Source of the DNA: Deltaproteobacteria bacterium
Lineage (GTDB): Bacteria > Myxococcota_A > Polyangia > Polyangiales > JADZFZ01
Reading direction: 5' to 3'
Assembly: GCA_020854145.1 (NCBI GenBank)
Contig: JADZFZ010000801.1
Coordinates: forward strand, 1-51,917
Length of the DNA stretch: 51,917 bases
Position numbers and translations under genes: made by a program. Below the pieces are notes generated by a model. That model saw only the letters and a list, made by a program, of their open reading frames with translations, did not search any database and was not told the origin of the DNA. This document shows, in pieces, positions 34,670-43,932 of the stretch (positions within the stretch are counted from its first letter, which is position 1; each line of letters starts with the position of its first letter).

Positions 34670-35679
34670 TTGAGGCGGGCCCAGATGCGGAGCCAGGTGA
34701 GGCGGGGCAGGGCGGGGTAGCCGGCGTAGGTGGTCTCGGGCGGGACGTCGCCGATGACGCCGGCTTTGGCGGCGATCCGGGCGTAGTGGCCGACGTCGAG
34801 GTGGTCGGCGATTCCGGCCTGGCCGCCGAGGAGGACGCCGCGGCCGATGGTGGTGCTGCCGGCGATGCCGACCTGGGCCGCCATGAGCGTCCCTTCGCCG
34901 ACGTCGACGTTGTGGCCAATCTGGACGAGATTGTCGATCTTGGTGAATCGTCGGATACGGGTCTCGCCGAAGGTCGCGCGAGCGATGCAGGTGTTGGCGC
35001 CGATCTCGACGTCGTCCTCGAGGACGGCGAGGCCGACGTGCGGGATGCGGCGCGGCCCGAGCGCCGCGATGGCGTCGTAGCCGGGCTCTGCGGGCGCCTT
35101 GCCGAGCCGGAAGCCGAAGCCTTCGGAGCCCACGACGGCGCCCGGGCCTATACAGACCCTGTTTCCCACGCGCGCCGCGCTCGTGAGGACGCTGCGCGCG
35201 CCGAGCACGCAGTCGGAGCCGACGACGGCGCCGGGCTCGACGACGACGCCGGCGCCGACGACGGTCCGCTCTCCGATCGTGGCGCGTGCGCCCACGAAGG
35301 ACTGGGGGCCGATCGAGGCGCTCGGCGCGACCGTCGCGCCGGGCTCGACCACCGCGGAGGCGTGCGCGCCTGCGGCCGGCGCATTGTCTGTTTTGGCGAT
35401 TCGTCCGAGCAGCACGTCGAGCACGCCTTCGGGGTCGTCGTGCACCCAGAGCGCTGGCGCGAGCGTTCCCGGCAACGTGGCGCGCGAGGTCGGGCGGATC
35501 AGCAGCGCCGCAGCGATGGAGGTGCTTGCCTGCGCGGCGAACCGACGATCGAGGTAGGGCGCGAGATCGTCGTCACCCGCCGTGTGAAGGGGAGCGATGC
35601 CGCGGATTCGGCAGTCGTGCCCCACGAGCTCGCCTCCGAGCTCGGTGACGAGCTCGGAGAGTCGTGCGTCGATGCCCAA
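34651..35679 (-). CDS. lpxD: UDP-3-O-acylglucosamine N-acyltransferase
   Basis: 342 aa. LpxD adds the N-linked acyl chain in lipid A synthesis. An N-terminal uridine-binding domain (about 1-105) is followed by a left-handed parallel beta helix of hexapeptide repeats ([20 protein letters not shown] and onward). The catalytic histidine is in [15 protein letters not shown] (H256), and GFGF plus YPALPRLTW are family landmarks. It lies 12 bases after skp in the usual bamA-skp-lpxD order. The last five codons and the stop (GTGST, TAG) lie inside repeat copy B, so the original C-terminus may have been replaced. Confidence 0.96.
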   Translation of the reverse strand: MGIDARLSELVTELGGELVGHDCRIRGIAPLHTAGDDDLAPYLDRRFAAQASTSIAAALLIRPTSRATLPGTLAPALWVHDDPEGVLDVLLGRIAKTDNAPAAGAHASAVVEPGATVAPSASIGPQSFVGARATIGERTVVGAGVVVEPGAVVGSDCVLGARSVLTSAARVGNRVCIGPGAVVGSEGFGFRLGKAPAEPGYDAIAALGPRRIPHVGLAVLEDDVEIGANTCIARATFGETRIRRFTKIDNLVQIGHNVDVGEGTLMAAQVGIAGSTTIGRGVLLGGQAGIADHLDVGHYARIAAKAGVIGDVPPETTYAGYPALPRLTWLRIWARLKGTGST

Positions 35680-35691
35680 GACGGAGCTGCG

Positions 35692-36360
35692 TCAGCGGAC
35701 TTCCGGAGGTGGCGCCCGTTTGGTCTTCGTCTTGGTGGCGCCGCCGCCACCGCCGCCACCGCCGCCGCCGCCCCCGCCACCACCGCCGCCGCCGCCGCCG
35801 CCGGCGTCGTCACCGCTGCGCCCTTCGCCCGCGTTGTATCGCTGGATGACGGCATCGGTGAGGTCGAGGTTCGTCGGCACCCACATCACGCCGGCCTCGT
35901 TGCGCTCGATGATGAGCGTGTAGCTCTCGGACTGGCCCATTCTGCGGAGGATCCGCTCCATGCGGCGGAAGATCTGCCGAGTCAGCTCGGCCTCCTTCTC
36001 CGCGAGCTCGCGCTGGTACTCGACATAGGTCGTCTGCAGGTCGACGAACGCTTTCTGGTACTCCTCCATGCGCTTCTGGAGGGCGGCCTTCGAGAGCACG
36101 CTGCGCTGCTTCTCGATCTCCTCCTTCATCTTCTTCAGCTCTTCCTGCTTGGTGTCGAGCGCGCCCTGGCGTCGCTTGAAGAGGCGCTTGAGCTGGGCCT
36201 TGGCGCGGCGACCGTCTTCGGTCTCGTTGAGCGCGCGCTGCAGGTCCACCACCGCGATCCGCACCTGCGCGTAGAGCTTGGGCGCGAACGTCGCGAGGAA
36301 GAGGGCGGCGCCGATGGTCGCCGCGTGTCGCGTGAGAGGATGATGGAGCTTTCGAAGCAT
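35692..36360 (-). CDS. skp: OmpH/Skp-family periplasmic chaperone with poly-glycine tail
   Basis: 222 aa. A signal peptide ends near ATFAPKLYAQ, then comes the family strand VRIAVVDLQRALNETEDG and a long charged coiled-coil (GRRAKAQLKRLF, KQEELKKMKEEIEKQ, YQKAFVDLQTTYVEYQREL) that forms the tentacle of Skp. The closing strand ESYTLIIERNEAGVMWV follows. Skp carries unfolded outer-membrane proteins to the Bam complex. Unusually, a run of 21 glycines (DDA then Gly21) and a basic KTKTKR tail are added at the C-terminus. Neighbours are bamA (91 bases upstream) and lpxD (12 bases downstream). Confidence 0.93.
   Translation of the reverse strand: MLRKLHHPLTRHAATIGAALFLATFAPKLYAQVRIAVVDLQRALNETEDGRRAKAQLKRLFKRRQGALDTKQEELKKMKEEIEKQRSVLSKAALQKRMEEYQKAFVDLQTTYVEYQRELAEKEAELTRQIFRRMERILRRMGQSESYTLIIERNEAGVMWVPTNLDLTDAVIQRYNAGEGRSGDDAGGGGGGGGGGGGGGGGGGGGGATKTKTKRAPPPEVR
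35740..35802 (-). repeat. GCC/ACC triplet run encoding 21 glycines
   Basis: On the plus strand this reads as an almost unbroken run of GCC with a few ACC and one CCC triplet. It encodes 21 consecutive glycines in the OmpH/Skp protein. Such triplet runs are prone to slippage, which would change length in frame. Confidence 0.9.
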
Positions 36361-36451
36361 CTCTAGTTCCGTGGTTTCGACGTGGAGCGGCCGTCGCTGA
36401 GAGACCGCTGCGAATCGAAGGTGGTCCTATCCCCGATCGGACAGGAAGGCA

Positions 36452-39094
36452 TCAGAAGAAGTTGCCGATGGTGAACTCGAAGGTGATGTCGCGTTCGTAG
36501 CTGCGGGGATTGAACGGAAGCCCCCACTCGAAGCGCAGCGGCCCGAGGGGCGAGAACCATCGGAAGCCGAAGCCCCACGAGGTCCGGATGGCCAAGGGAT
36601 CGACGCCGCAGGGAGACGTCGTCCCATCGACGACGGAGCTACCCGCAGCCTGACAGAGGGTGTCCTCCAGGTTCCAGGCGTTGCCGCCGTCGGTGAAGAC
36701 GACGCCACGTATTCGAGCCTCGGTCAGGATCGGAAATTCAATCTCGACGTTGTAGAACGCCTGCATGTTGCCGCCGAGCACGGCCCCGTTGTTGATGAGA
36801 GGCGCGTTCGGGTCGGTGGCAGCGGCGAGCGGGATGCGCGGACCGAGCGAGCGGAGCGGGAAACCGCGCACGTCGAGGATGCCGCCGAGGAAGAAGCGCT
36901 CGAAGATCGGCACGCCCGCAGACTCGCGCGACGTGATGAGGCCCCACTCGGTGTTCACGCGAAAGACGAGACCCGCGAAGAGCGGGTAATAGAAGCGTGC
37001 GAACGCGCGGAAACGCGTGAACACGTTCTCCGATCCGAGGATCGGATCCGCGGCTTCGGCGCTGATCGACCCGTAGAAACCGTTCGTCGGGAAGAGACGA
37101 TCGTCGCGCGAGTCGTACGTGAGCGAGAGGCGGAGCGCGGACGTGAACCCGTCGCGGAAGAGGTTCGCGAGCGGCAGGTTGCCGAAGTTGCCGATGCGCG
37201 AGCCCGACGAGAAGAGGCCCGAGGTGCGCGTCGTGACGTCGACTTGCTCGCCCGTGTACGTGAGGAACAGGCGCAGCCGGTCGGTCAGGATCGGGTGGCC
37301 GAACGTCAACGTGCCGCCGGTCGACTGCCGGTTGAAGTCGACGAACTGGCGTATGGTCGAGAACAGATCGACCGCGGTCGTCCAGGTCGTGCCGAACGTG
37401 TACGGCTCGACGAACTGGATCGTCGCGAGCTGACGGAGCCCCGAGAGCTGCGCCTGCAGCGTGAGCGACTGGCCTCTGCCGAAGAGGTTCTGTTGCTGGA
37501 CCTGCATCGTGAAGATGAAGGACTCGATCGAAGAGAAGCCGGCGCCGACCTGGAACGTGCCCGTCGCGCGCTCCTGCACCTCGACGTAGATGACGATGCG
37601 GTTGGGCGCGGAGCCTTCTTCGGTCGAGAGATCCACGCGTTCGAAGTAGCCGAGCGCCTGGATGCGCCGCTTGGACTCGTCGACCCCGGTCTGCGAGTAA
37701 CGGTCGCCCTCGGAGATCTGCATCTCGCGGCGGATGACCTCGTCGTCGGTCTTCGTGTTGCCGCGGATGTCGATGCGCTCCACGAACGTCACCGGCCCCC
37801 GCCGGATCAGCACGGTCACGTGCACGATGCGCCGCTCGCCGTCGAGCTCCGTCTGCGGCTCGATCTCCACGGACGCGTAGCCGCGGTCCCGGTAGAGCTG
37901 CGTGATCGCCAGCAGATCGCGCGCGATGGTGGTGCGCGAGAACCACTCGCCGGGCATCGCGGTGATCATCTCGCGGACGCGGCGGCGGCCGCCGAGCGGC
38001 TCGACCTCTTCTCCGTCCTCGTTCTGCTCCTCGATGCGCATGCGGCCGATGCGAAATCTCGGGCCTTCGACGACGTCGATGAGGATGTCGATGTAGCGCC
38101 GATCGGGCGACAGCATCACGCGCGGCGTCCCGACGCGCACGTCGAGGTATCCGCGATCGTAGTAGAGCGCCTGGATGTTGCCGACGTCGCGCTCGAACGC
38201 CGTACGACGGAACGTGCTGTCGCTCGAGAGGAACGAGAGGAAGTTCCCTTGGCGCGTCGCCATGAACCCGCGGATCTCGTCCGCAGGGATGTGGTCGTTG
38301 CCCACGAAGCTGATGTGGCGGACCTCGACCTCGGCGCCCTCGGTGATCTGGAAGACGACGTCCACCTCGTTGCGCTCTTCGTCGCGCTCGAGGCGGTAGG
38401 TCACGCGCGCGAGGAAGAAGCCCTTCTCCGCGTAGAGGTCGCGGATGTCCTGCACGGCGCGGCGGATGTTGGGTATCGAGAGGATCGCGCCCTCGCGCAG
38501 CTCGATCTCGTCGTCGATGTCGTCGTCGTCGACCTCGTCGTTGCCGTCGAACCGGATCGCCCCGATCGTCGGGCGCTCCCGCAGGGTCAGGCGGATGATG
38601 ACGCCACGGCGGCCGCGGCGCGTCGCCGGGATGGCCTCGATGGTGATCTCCTGGAAGAACGCCAGATCCCACAGAGCGCGGGCGTCACGCTGGATCTCGC
38701 TCTGGGCATACGGGGCGCCCGCTTGCGTGGAGATCGTGGCGCGCACGTCCTCGACGGCCACGGCGCGCACGCCGCGGACCTGGACGTCCAGCACGGTCTG
38801 CCCTTCGTAGGCGCTGTCGGGGAGGCGAACGGTCGGCTCCGGCTCCTCCTCCTGCTCCTCTTCCTCCTCGGCCTGCTCTTCTTCCTCTTCGAGGGCCTCG
38901 GCAGCGCGGCGTTGCTCGGCTGCCTCGTCCTCTTCCTCGTCGGTGCGCCTGCGCTCCGGCTGGGGTCCGCCGCCGGGCTCGTCGGTCGGCAGCTGCTGGG
39001 CCTGGGCGACGGGGACGAGCACGAGCCCCACGAGCGCGAGAAAAGGGAGCGCTCTCTTCTTCCAGGAGCGACACGACGCCGACGGGCCGAACAT
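36452..39094 (-). CDS. bamA: Outer membrane protein assembly factor BamA
   Basis: 880 aa. Signal peptide (about 1-32, ending VAQAQ), then an unusual Glu-rich region (about 45-90), then five POTRA domains (about 95-510; for example VLDVQVRGVRAVAVEDVRAT, IGAIRFDGNDEVDDDD, VRHISFVGNDHIPADEI, ERIDIRGNTKTDDEVI). The barrel follows (about 510-880) with the DVRGF motif and a final phenylalanine. It inserts beta-barrel proteins into the outer membrane. The gene order bamA-skp-lpxD is the classical one. The gene starts 78 bases after the HEAT-repeat gene on the same strand. Confidence 0.96.
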   Translation of the reverse strand: MFGPSASCRSWKKRALPFLALVGLVLVPVAQAQQLPTDEPGGGPQPERRRTDEEEDEAAEQRRAAEALEEEEEQAEEEEEQEEEPEPTVRLPDSAYEGQTVLDVQVRGVRAVAVEDVRATISTQAGAPYAQSEIQRDARALWDLAFFQEITIEAIPATRRGRRGVIIRLTLRERPTIGAIRFDGNDEVDDDDIDDEIELREGAILSIPNIRRAVQDIRDLYAEKGFFLARVTYRLERDEERNEVDVVFQITEGAEVEVRHISFVGNDHIPADEIRGFMATRQGNFLSFLSSDSTFRRTAFERDVGNIQALYYDRGYLDVRVGTPRVMLSPDRRYIDILIDVVEGPRFRIGRMRIEEQNEDGEEVEPLGGRRRVREMITAMPGEWFSRTTIARDLLAITQLYRDRGYASVEIEPQTELDGERRIVHVTVLIRRGPVTFVERIDIRGNTKTDDEVIRREMQISEGDRYSQTGVDESKRRIQALGYFERVDLSTEEGSAPNRIVIYVEVQERATGTFQVGAGFSSIESFIFTMQVQQQNLFGRGQSLTLQAQLSGLRQLATIQFVEPYTFGTTWTTAVDLFSTIRQFVDFNRQSTGGTLTFGHPILTDRLRLFLTYTGEQVDVTTRTSGLFSSGSRIGNFGNLPLANLFRDGFTSALRLSLTYDSRDDRLFPTNGFYGSISAEAADPILGSENVFTRFRAFARFYYPLFAGLVFRVNTEWGLITSRESAGVPIFERFFLGGILDVRGFPLRSLGPRIPLAAATDPNAPLINNGAVLGGNMQAFYNVEIEFPILTEARIRGVVFTDGGNAWNLEDTLCQAAGSSVVDGTTSPCGVDPLAIRTSWGFGFRWFSPLGPLRFEWGLPFNPRSYERDITFEFTIGNFF

Positions 39095-39172
39095 GAGGCC
39101 GGCGGCCTATACCGGACCGGCTCTTTATGGGCAAGGGTGGGACTGTCGGACGGGTGACGCGGGCGACGGCGC

Positions 39173-41497
39173 TCAACGGGGGGGTGGGACCGGCGCGGGC
39201 GTCGTCTCGGAGCCCTCGGAGGTGCCGACCTCGTATCGAAGGGCGCGGTCCGCCTCCGTCGCCCCCGGTCCACCCCGGGCCCGCGTCGCGAGCAACGTGC
39301 CGCGCTCTCCGAGCTCGCGCAGCGCGGCCGCCGCGATCTCGCGCGGCTCGGGCAGCGTCCCCGTGAGCACTGCCGACAGCGCCCGCCGAAGCTCCGCCGG
39401 CGTGACACCGTCGACCGTGCGCAGTCCTCGTACGTGCCGCTCCCAGTACTCCCCGAGCCCGAGCGTGCGAATCCGGTGGAGCTGGCGAAGGCGGCGCAGC
39501 AGTCGTCCGTTCTCGAGGTCACGGCGGTCGGCGACCGGTGGATGCGTCGCGTACGCAGCGCGCACCGTGTCGTCGAGCGAGCGCTCGGCGCGCGAGAGCT
39601 CGACGAAGCGGGCCGCCGCGGCCGCGTCGCCGCCCATGACGACGGCGATCGCCGCGGGGATCCTGGCCCGCTCGTCCTCGAGCAGCTGCCGGAGCTCGGC
39701 TTCGAGCGATGGCTCGGCGGCGTAACCGACGGCGAGCGCGGCCAGCGTGGTTCGGTCCGAGGTGCCGCCCGCGCGGAGGTGGCCCACGAGGCGTCCGATG
39801 GCCGACGGCGGGGTGCGATGGAACAGAGCGCGCAGCAGCGCCGAACGCACGGGACGCGAGGTGTTGGGGTCGAGCGCGGTGTCGACCGCGCGCTCGAGCG
39901 TGGCGTCGTCGGCGATCGCGCCGAGCGCGTCCGCGGCTGCGGCGCGAACCCGCGGATCGACCTCGGTCGCGTTGACGACGGCGAGGATGGTGGCGAGGGA
40001 CGCCGTGTCCTCGCGCGTCGCGAGCGCGCGCAGCGCCGCGATGCGGGCATTCTGGTTCTCGTCGAGCGGCGATCCGCGGGCGGCGAGCTCGCGCGCGAGG
40101 GTGACGCCGCGAGGCGTACGGCACCGGTTGAGCGCCTCGACGGCTGCGGCCAACGTCCAGCCGTCTCGAGAGGCTTCCTCCATCTCGCGCGTCGGACAAA
40201 CGCCAGTTGCGGCAAGTGCCAGGAGCAAGGACGGACGCACGTCCCTCCGCTGGCGATAGGCCTCGAGCAGCGTCGCGGCCGCGCTGGGATCGGGCGTGCC
40301 GAGCTCGACGAGCGCCAACGCGGCCGTCCGGATGGTCACCACGTCTTCGCCGGAGATCTCCGCGAGCAGAGGAGGAACGGCGCGGTTGTCTCCCAACGAC
40401 GCCAGCGCACGACCCACCTCGAGCCGGAAGGCGCCGGGTGCGCTGCCGGTCGCGGTCGACAGCTCGGCGGCGAGGCCGTCGGCGGAACGTGGATCCCGCA
40501 AATCTCGCAAGTGCCCGACGAGGGTCAGCCTGCGCTCCGCGTCCGTCTCGCGTCGGAGGAGCGCGAGCAGGCCGGGGGCGCCGACGTCGTCGAGGATCGC
40601 ACGCACGATTGCGCCGCGGAGGTCCTCGCGCGACGCGACCACGCGCACGAGCGCGTCGCCTGCCTCCGGCGTGTCGCACTCGCCCAGGCTCGCCGCCGCG
40701 GCGACCGCGATCTCTCGTCGTCGATCGGTGGTCAGGCCCGTGAGCGCCGGGACGGCGGCGGACGTGCACAGCCGACCGAGGGAGGTCGCGGCGAGCTGGC
40801 GAACGGCGTCGTCGGCGTGGCGGGTCAGCTCGACGAGGCGCTCGCGTCCGATGCTCTCGGTGAACCGGCGTGCGTCGTAGACGGCGAGGCGCTGCAGGCG
40901 TCCTGCGGCGAAGTGCTCGATGGCCGCATCGATCCCGCGGGGCTCGCCGAGCAGCGCGAGCGTATACGCGACCTGCGGGGCGTCGGCCGGCTCGGCGCGT
41001 CCGAGCGCAGCGATCAACGCCTGTCGCGCGCCCGACATCGCCGGCGGTCCGATGCGCGCGAGGGCCTCGGCTGCTGCGCGCCTCGCTGGCGACGAGCCCG
41101 TCTCGAGGCCGCGCGCGAGGACCGGGACCGCGTCGGCATCGCGCGCCTCGCCGAGATAACCGAACGCCTGGATGCGCACCTCGTCCGACCGGGCCTCGTC
41201 CGCGAGCTTGCGGGCGCGGCCCACCCCTTCGGAGTACTGGAGCTGGAGCACCTCGGCGATCTCGCTCTGCTCGCGTGCGCGCGCGGTCAACATCCACCAC
41301 GCGCCCGTCGCCGCTCCGCCGACGAGGAGCAACACGACGAAGACCACGAGCTTCGTCCGGAGCGGGACGCGTCGCTGCATCTCCGCGACGAAGAGCACCG
41401 TCCCCATCACGGTGCTCTTCGGTCCGCGACTGCCGAACCGGTGTTTGTCGGCGCCCGGATCGCGCCTGCGTACACCCGGCGGAAGGTGCTCGCTCAT
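39173..41497 (-). CDS. Membrane-anchored HEAT-repeat protein
   Basis: 774 aa. A short cytoplasmic N-terminus (about 48 residues) leads to one membrane helix (KLVVFVVLLLVGGAATGAWW, about 49-69). Then follow some 20 HEAT-like helical repeats built on alanine, leucine and arginine (for example ARRAAAEALARIG, VRQLAATSLGRL, TIRTAALALVELGTP, VRAAAADALGAI). Such solenoids bind other proteins. It starts 16 bases after the PEGA kinase gene and lies upstream of bamA. With the helix at the N-terminus and basic residues before it, most of the protein should be periplasmic. Function is unknown. Confidence 0.85.
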   Translation of the reverse strand: MSEHLPPGVRRRDPGADKHRFGSRGPKSTVMGTVLFVAEMQRRVPLRTKLVVFVVLLLVGGAATGAWWMLTARAREQSEIAEVLQLQYSEGVGRARKLADEARSDEVRIQAFGYLGEARDADAVPVLARGLETGSSPARRAAAEALARIGPPAMSGARQALIAALGRAEPADAPQVAYTLALLGEPRGIDAAIEHFAAGRLQRLAVYDARRFTESIGRERLVELTRHADDAVRQLAATSLGRLCTSAAVPALTGLTTDRRREIAVAAAASLGECDTPEAGDALVRVVASREDLRGAIVRAILDDVGAPGLLALLRRETDAERRLTLVGHLRDLRDPRSADGLAAELSTATGSAPGAFRLEVGRALASLGDNRAVPPLLAEISGEDVVTIRTAALALVELGTPDPSAAATLLEAYRQRRDVRPSLLLALAATGVCPTREMEEASRDGWTLAAAVEALNRCRTPRGVTLARELAARGSPLDENQNARIAALRALATREDTASLATILAVVNATEVDPRVRAAAADALGAIADDATLERAVDTALDPNTSRPVRSALLRALFHRTPPSAIGRLVGHLRAGGTSDRTTLAALAVGYAAEPSLEAELRQLLEDERARIPAAIAVVMGGDAAAAARFVELSRAERSLDDTVRAAYATHPPVADRRDLENGRLLRRLRQLHRIRTLGLGEYWERHVRGLRTVDGVTPAELRRALSAVLTGTLPEPREIAAAALRELGERGTLLATRARGGPGATEADRALRYEVGTSEGSETTPAPVPPPR

Positions 41498-41513
41498 CGG
41501 TCGTCCCCCATGG

Positions 41514-43760
41514 TCATTGCATGCGCTCCAGCACGACGTGGATGGTGCCGCGCGTCTGCCCGCCCCATCGGTGCGTCAGCCGCGCAGGGCGATAGCCCGG
41601 CCGATCCACGAGGACCTCCGCGTCCTGCGCGAGGTCCAGGTCCGACACGTCGATCGGCGTACGGCCCCTGGGCACCGCGTTGACGTATACGTCCGCGTCG
41701 GGGGGCTCGCTGGTGATCGCGAGCGAGCCCGTGCTCGGCGCCAGCGTCGCGTCGATCGCCGCGGGAGGCGCATCTCCCGAGAAGCGGCTGGTCCACGAGT
41801 AGTGGCCCTCCCTGCGCAGCTCGATCGTGTAGACGTGGTCGCGCTCCAGGCTCAGCTCGAGCACGGAAGGAGTCACGGCGCTCTCGCGCACGCTGTCGAC
41901 GTAGACCGCGGCGCCCGCGGGCGTGGAGCGGATGCGGATGGAGGCGGAGCGCGGCCCGTAGAGGCGGTATCCCAGAACACCGACCAGACCGAGCAGCACC
42001 GCGCCGAGCACGAGGGCGAGGATCACCAGACGCCGGCGCGCGCGATCCGCGGCGGCCTGGACCTGCGTGAGCTCGATCGTCTGTTGCATCCGCGCGCTGC
42101 TCGGCGGCAGCTCGACGTTCGGAGTCAGCGCGTCCGCCGGCGGTCCGCCCGAACGTCGCATCGCGATCGGTGGCGGGAGCGAGCCACCCTTGATGGGCGT
42201 CGCTTCGATGGACGGCTGGGCCGTACGCGGCATCCACGACGGGCGCGAGTCGATGGACGCCGGGCCTCTCGCGCTCGCGGAGGGTGTCTGTGCGGGCACG
42301 AAGCCCGCGCCGGCCTGGGGCAACGATGGGACGGCGCGCGGGTCCGCCGCCGACGTGGGTGCGTCCATCTCGACGTACGGCTGCGTGCTCTGCGTCGGCA
42401 GCTCGACGTTCGAGGACGATCCACCCACGCGCGCGAAGCTCGGGTGGGGCGGCGTGCCGGCCGGGGCGACCTCGATGATCGCGACGTCCGTGCGGGTCGG
42501 CTGCGCGTCGTCGGTGGGCGCCTCGACGTAGAGCTCCGTCGGAGTCAGCCGACGTCCCGACGGCGAGTGGCCGCTCGGCGGCAGCACCACGGCATCGCTC
42601 GCGCCTCCGACGCGCAACGGGACCGGACCGCTTCCGGCCGCGAGCGGCAGCGCGGTGCTGGTGACCGTCGGACCATCGAGGTCGGAGCGCGCCACGCCCG
42701 GTGAGGACACGATGCTGACGGCTTCCTTCATGCGCAGCTCGCCGCGCGTCATGCGCGTGAGCGACGAGCGCCCGCGTCGCTCTCCCGGCGACGACTGGAT
42801 CTTCACGGCGAGATCGGCCACGGGCTCGGGCGGCGGGACCAGCCATGCGACGAGCTCCGAGAGCTTGGCGGCCCCGTAGCCGGGGGCGTGCTGACGCAAG
42901 AAGGCGTCGAGCGCGTCGCGCATCTCGCCCGCCGTCGCGAACCGATCCTTGGGCTTGCGGGCCAGAGCCTTGAGCGCGACTTGCGCAAGCGCCTTCGGCA
43001 CGTCGGTGCGCAGCTTGGCGGGGTGGGGCACCTTGGCCGCGCGCGCCATGTCGAGGAGCAGCGCGACGTTGTCGCCCTCGTACAGCTGACGCCCGGTGAT
43101 GAGCTCGTGAAGGACGATCCCGGCGCTGAAGATGTCGCTGCGCGGATCGAGCGTCTCGCCGGCAGCCTGCTCGGGCGACAGGTAGTTGTACTTGCCTTTG
43201 ACGACGCCGGCTTCGGTCTGCTGGGCACGCAGCCGCGCCTTGGCCACGCCGAAATCGACGAGCTTGACCTCGCCTTCGTACGCGATGAGCACGTTCTGGG
43301 GCGAGACGTCGCGGTGGATGATCCCGAGCGGCCGCCCGAGCGAGTCGGTCTGCTCGTGCGCGAAAGCAAGGCCCGCGCAGAGCTCGCGGCCGATGTAGGC
43401 GGCCGCTTCGATGGGCAGGTGGATGTCCTTGTCGCTCGCGGCCAGCAGGAGCTTGAAGGCGTCGATACCGTCGACGAACTCCATCGCGAGGAAGTACCGG
43501 CCGTCGATCACACCGAGATCGAACACCTGCCCGATGTTCGGGTGCTGCAGGTGGACGAGGATCTTCGCTTCCTCGACGAGGAGCTGGATGAAGTCGGGAT
43601 CCTCCGCGTAGCGACGGCGGATCATCTTGACGCAGAGGAACTTCTCGAAGCCCTCTGCGCCGGTGGCGGTGGCGAGGTACACCTCGGCCATCCCGCCCGC
43701 CCCGAGCTGACGCCTCAGCGTGAACGGGCCGAACGTCGCAGGCACGGCGTCACGAGCCAC
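41514..43760 (-). CDS. Membrane-anchored Ser/Thr protein kinase with PEGA-like domains
   Basis: 748 aa from a GTG at 43760; a GTG at 43745 is equally possible. The kinase domain (about 10-290) has loop GAGGMAE, K45, HRD (149-151) and DFG (169-171), plus SPEQAAGE for the activation-segment end. A long Pro/Ser/Thr-rich juxtamembrane region follows, then a membrane helix (RRLVILALVLGAVLLGLVG, about 585-605). Two PEGA-type repeats (about 615-680 and 690-745: STPAGAAVYVDSVRESAV, SEPPDADVYVNAVPRG) should lie outside the membrane. It opens the long minus-strand run that continues to the HEAT protein, bamA, skp and lpxD. I infer an envelope-related regulator. Confidence 0.93.
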   Translation of the reverse strand: MARDAVPATFGPFTLRRQLGAGGMAEVYLATATGAEGFEKFLCVKMIRRRYAEDPDFIQLLVEEAKILVHLQHPNIGQVFDLGVIDGRYFLAMEFVDGIDAFKLLLAASDKDIHLPIEAAAYIGRELCAGLAFAHEQTDSLGRPLGIIHRDVSPQNVLIAYEGEVKLVDFGVAKARLRAQQTEAGVVKGKYNYLSPEQAAGETLDPRSDIFSAGIVLHELITGRQLYEGDNVALLLDMARAAKVPHPAKLRTDVPKALAQVALKALARKPKDRFATAGEMRDALDAFLRQHAPGYGAAKLSELVAWLVPPPEPVADLAVKIQSSPGERRGRSSLTRMTRGELRMKEAVSIVSSPGVARSDLDGPTVTSTALPLAAGSGPVPLRVGGASDAVVLPPSGHSPSGRRLTPTELYVEAPTDDAQPTRTDVAIIEVAPAGTPPHPSFARVGGSSSNVELPTQSTQPYVEMDAPTSAADPRAVPSLPQAGAGFVPAQTPSASARGPASIDSRPSWMPRTAQPSIEATPIKGGSLPPPIAMRRSGGPPADALTPNVELPPSSARMQQTIELTQVQAAADRARRRLVILALVLGAVLLGLVGVLGYRLYGPRSASIRIRSTPAGAAVYVDSVRESAVTPSVLELSLERDHVYTIELRREGHYSWTSRFSGDAPPAAIDATLAPSTGSLAITSEPPDADVYVNAVPRGRTPIDVSDLDLAQDAEVLVDRPGYRPARLTHRWGGQTRGTIHVVLERMQ

Positions 43761-43932
43761 CGGCGCAGAATCTACCGTCGCCCCGCCCTTTCCCGGAAGG
43801 AAATCGCCCAGCGGGGGCGGCGCGAGCTCCGCCGAGCACGGAAGGGGTGACAACGACCGTGCGTGCCGAGCCCGTCGAAGCACGCAATGGCGCCCCTCGA
43901 CCGAGCGTCCTGAGCTCCCGGCAGCGACCCTC

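Noticed and set aside
37244..39157. A 637-codon plus-strand open frame
   Set aside because: It is antisense to bamA with Asp/Arg/Val-rich text and no domain.
39434..41683. A 749-codon plus-strand open frame
   Set aside because: It is antisense to the HEAT-repeat gene and Arg/Gly-rich.
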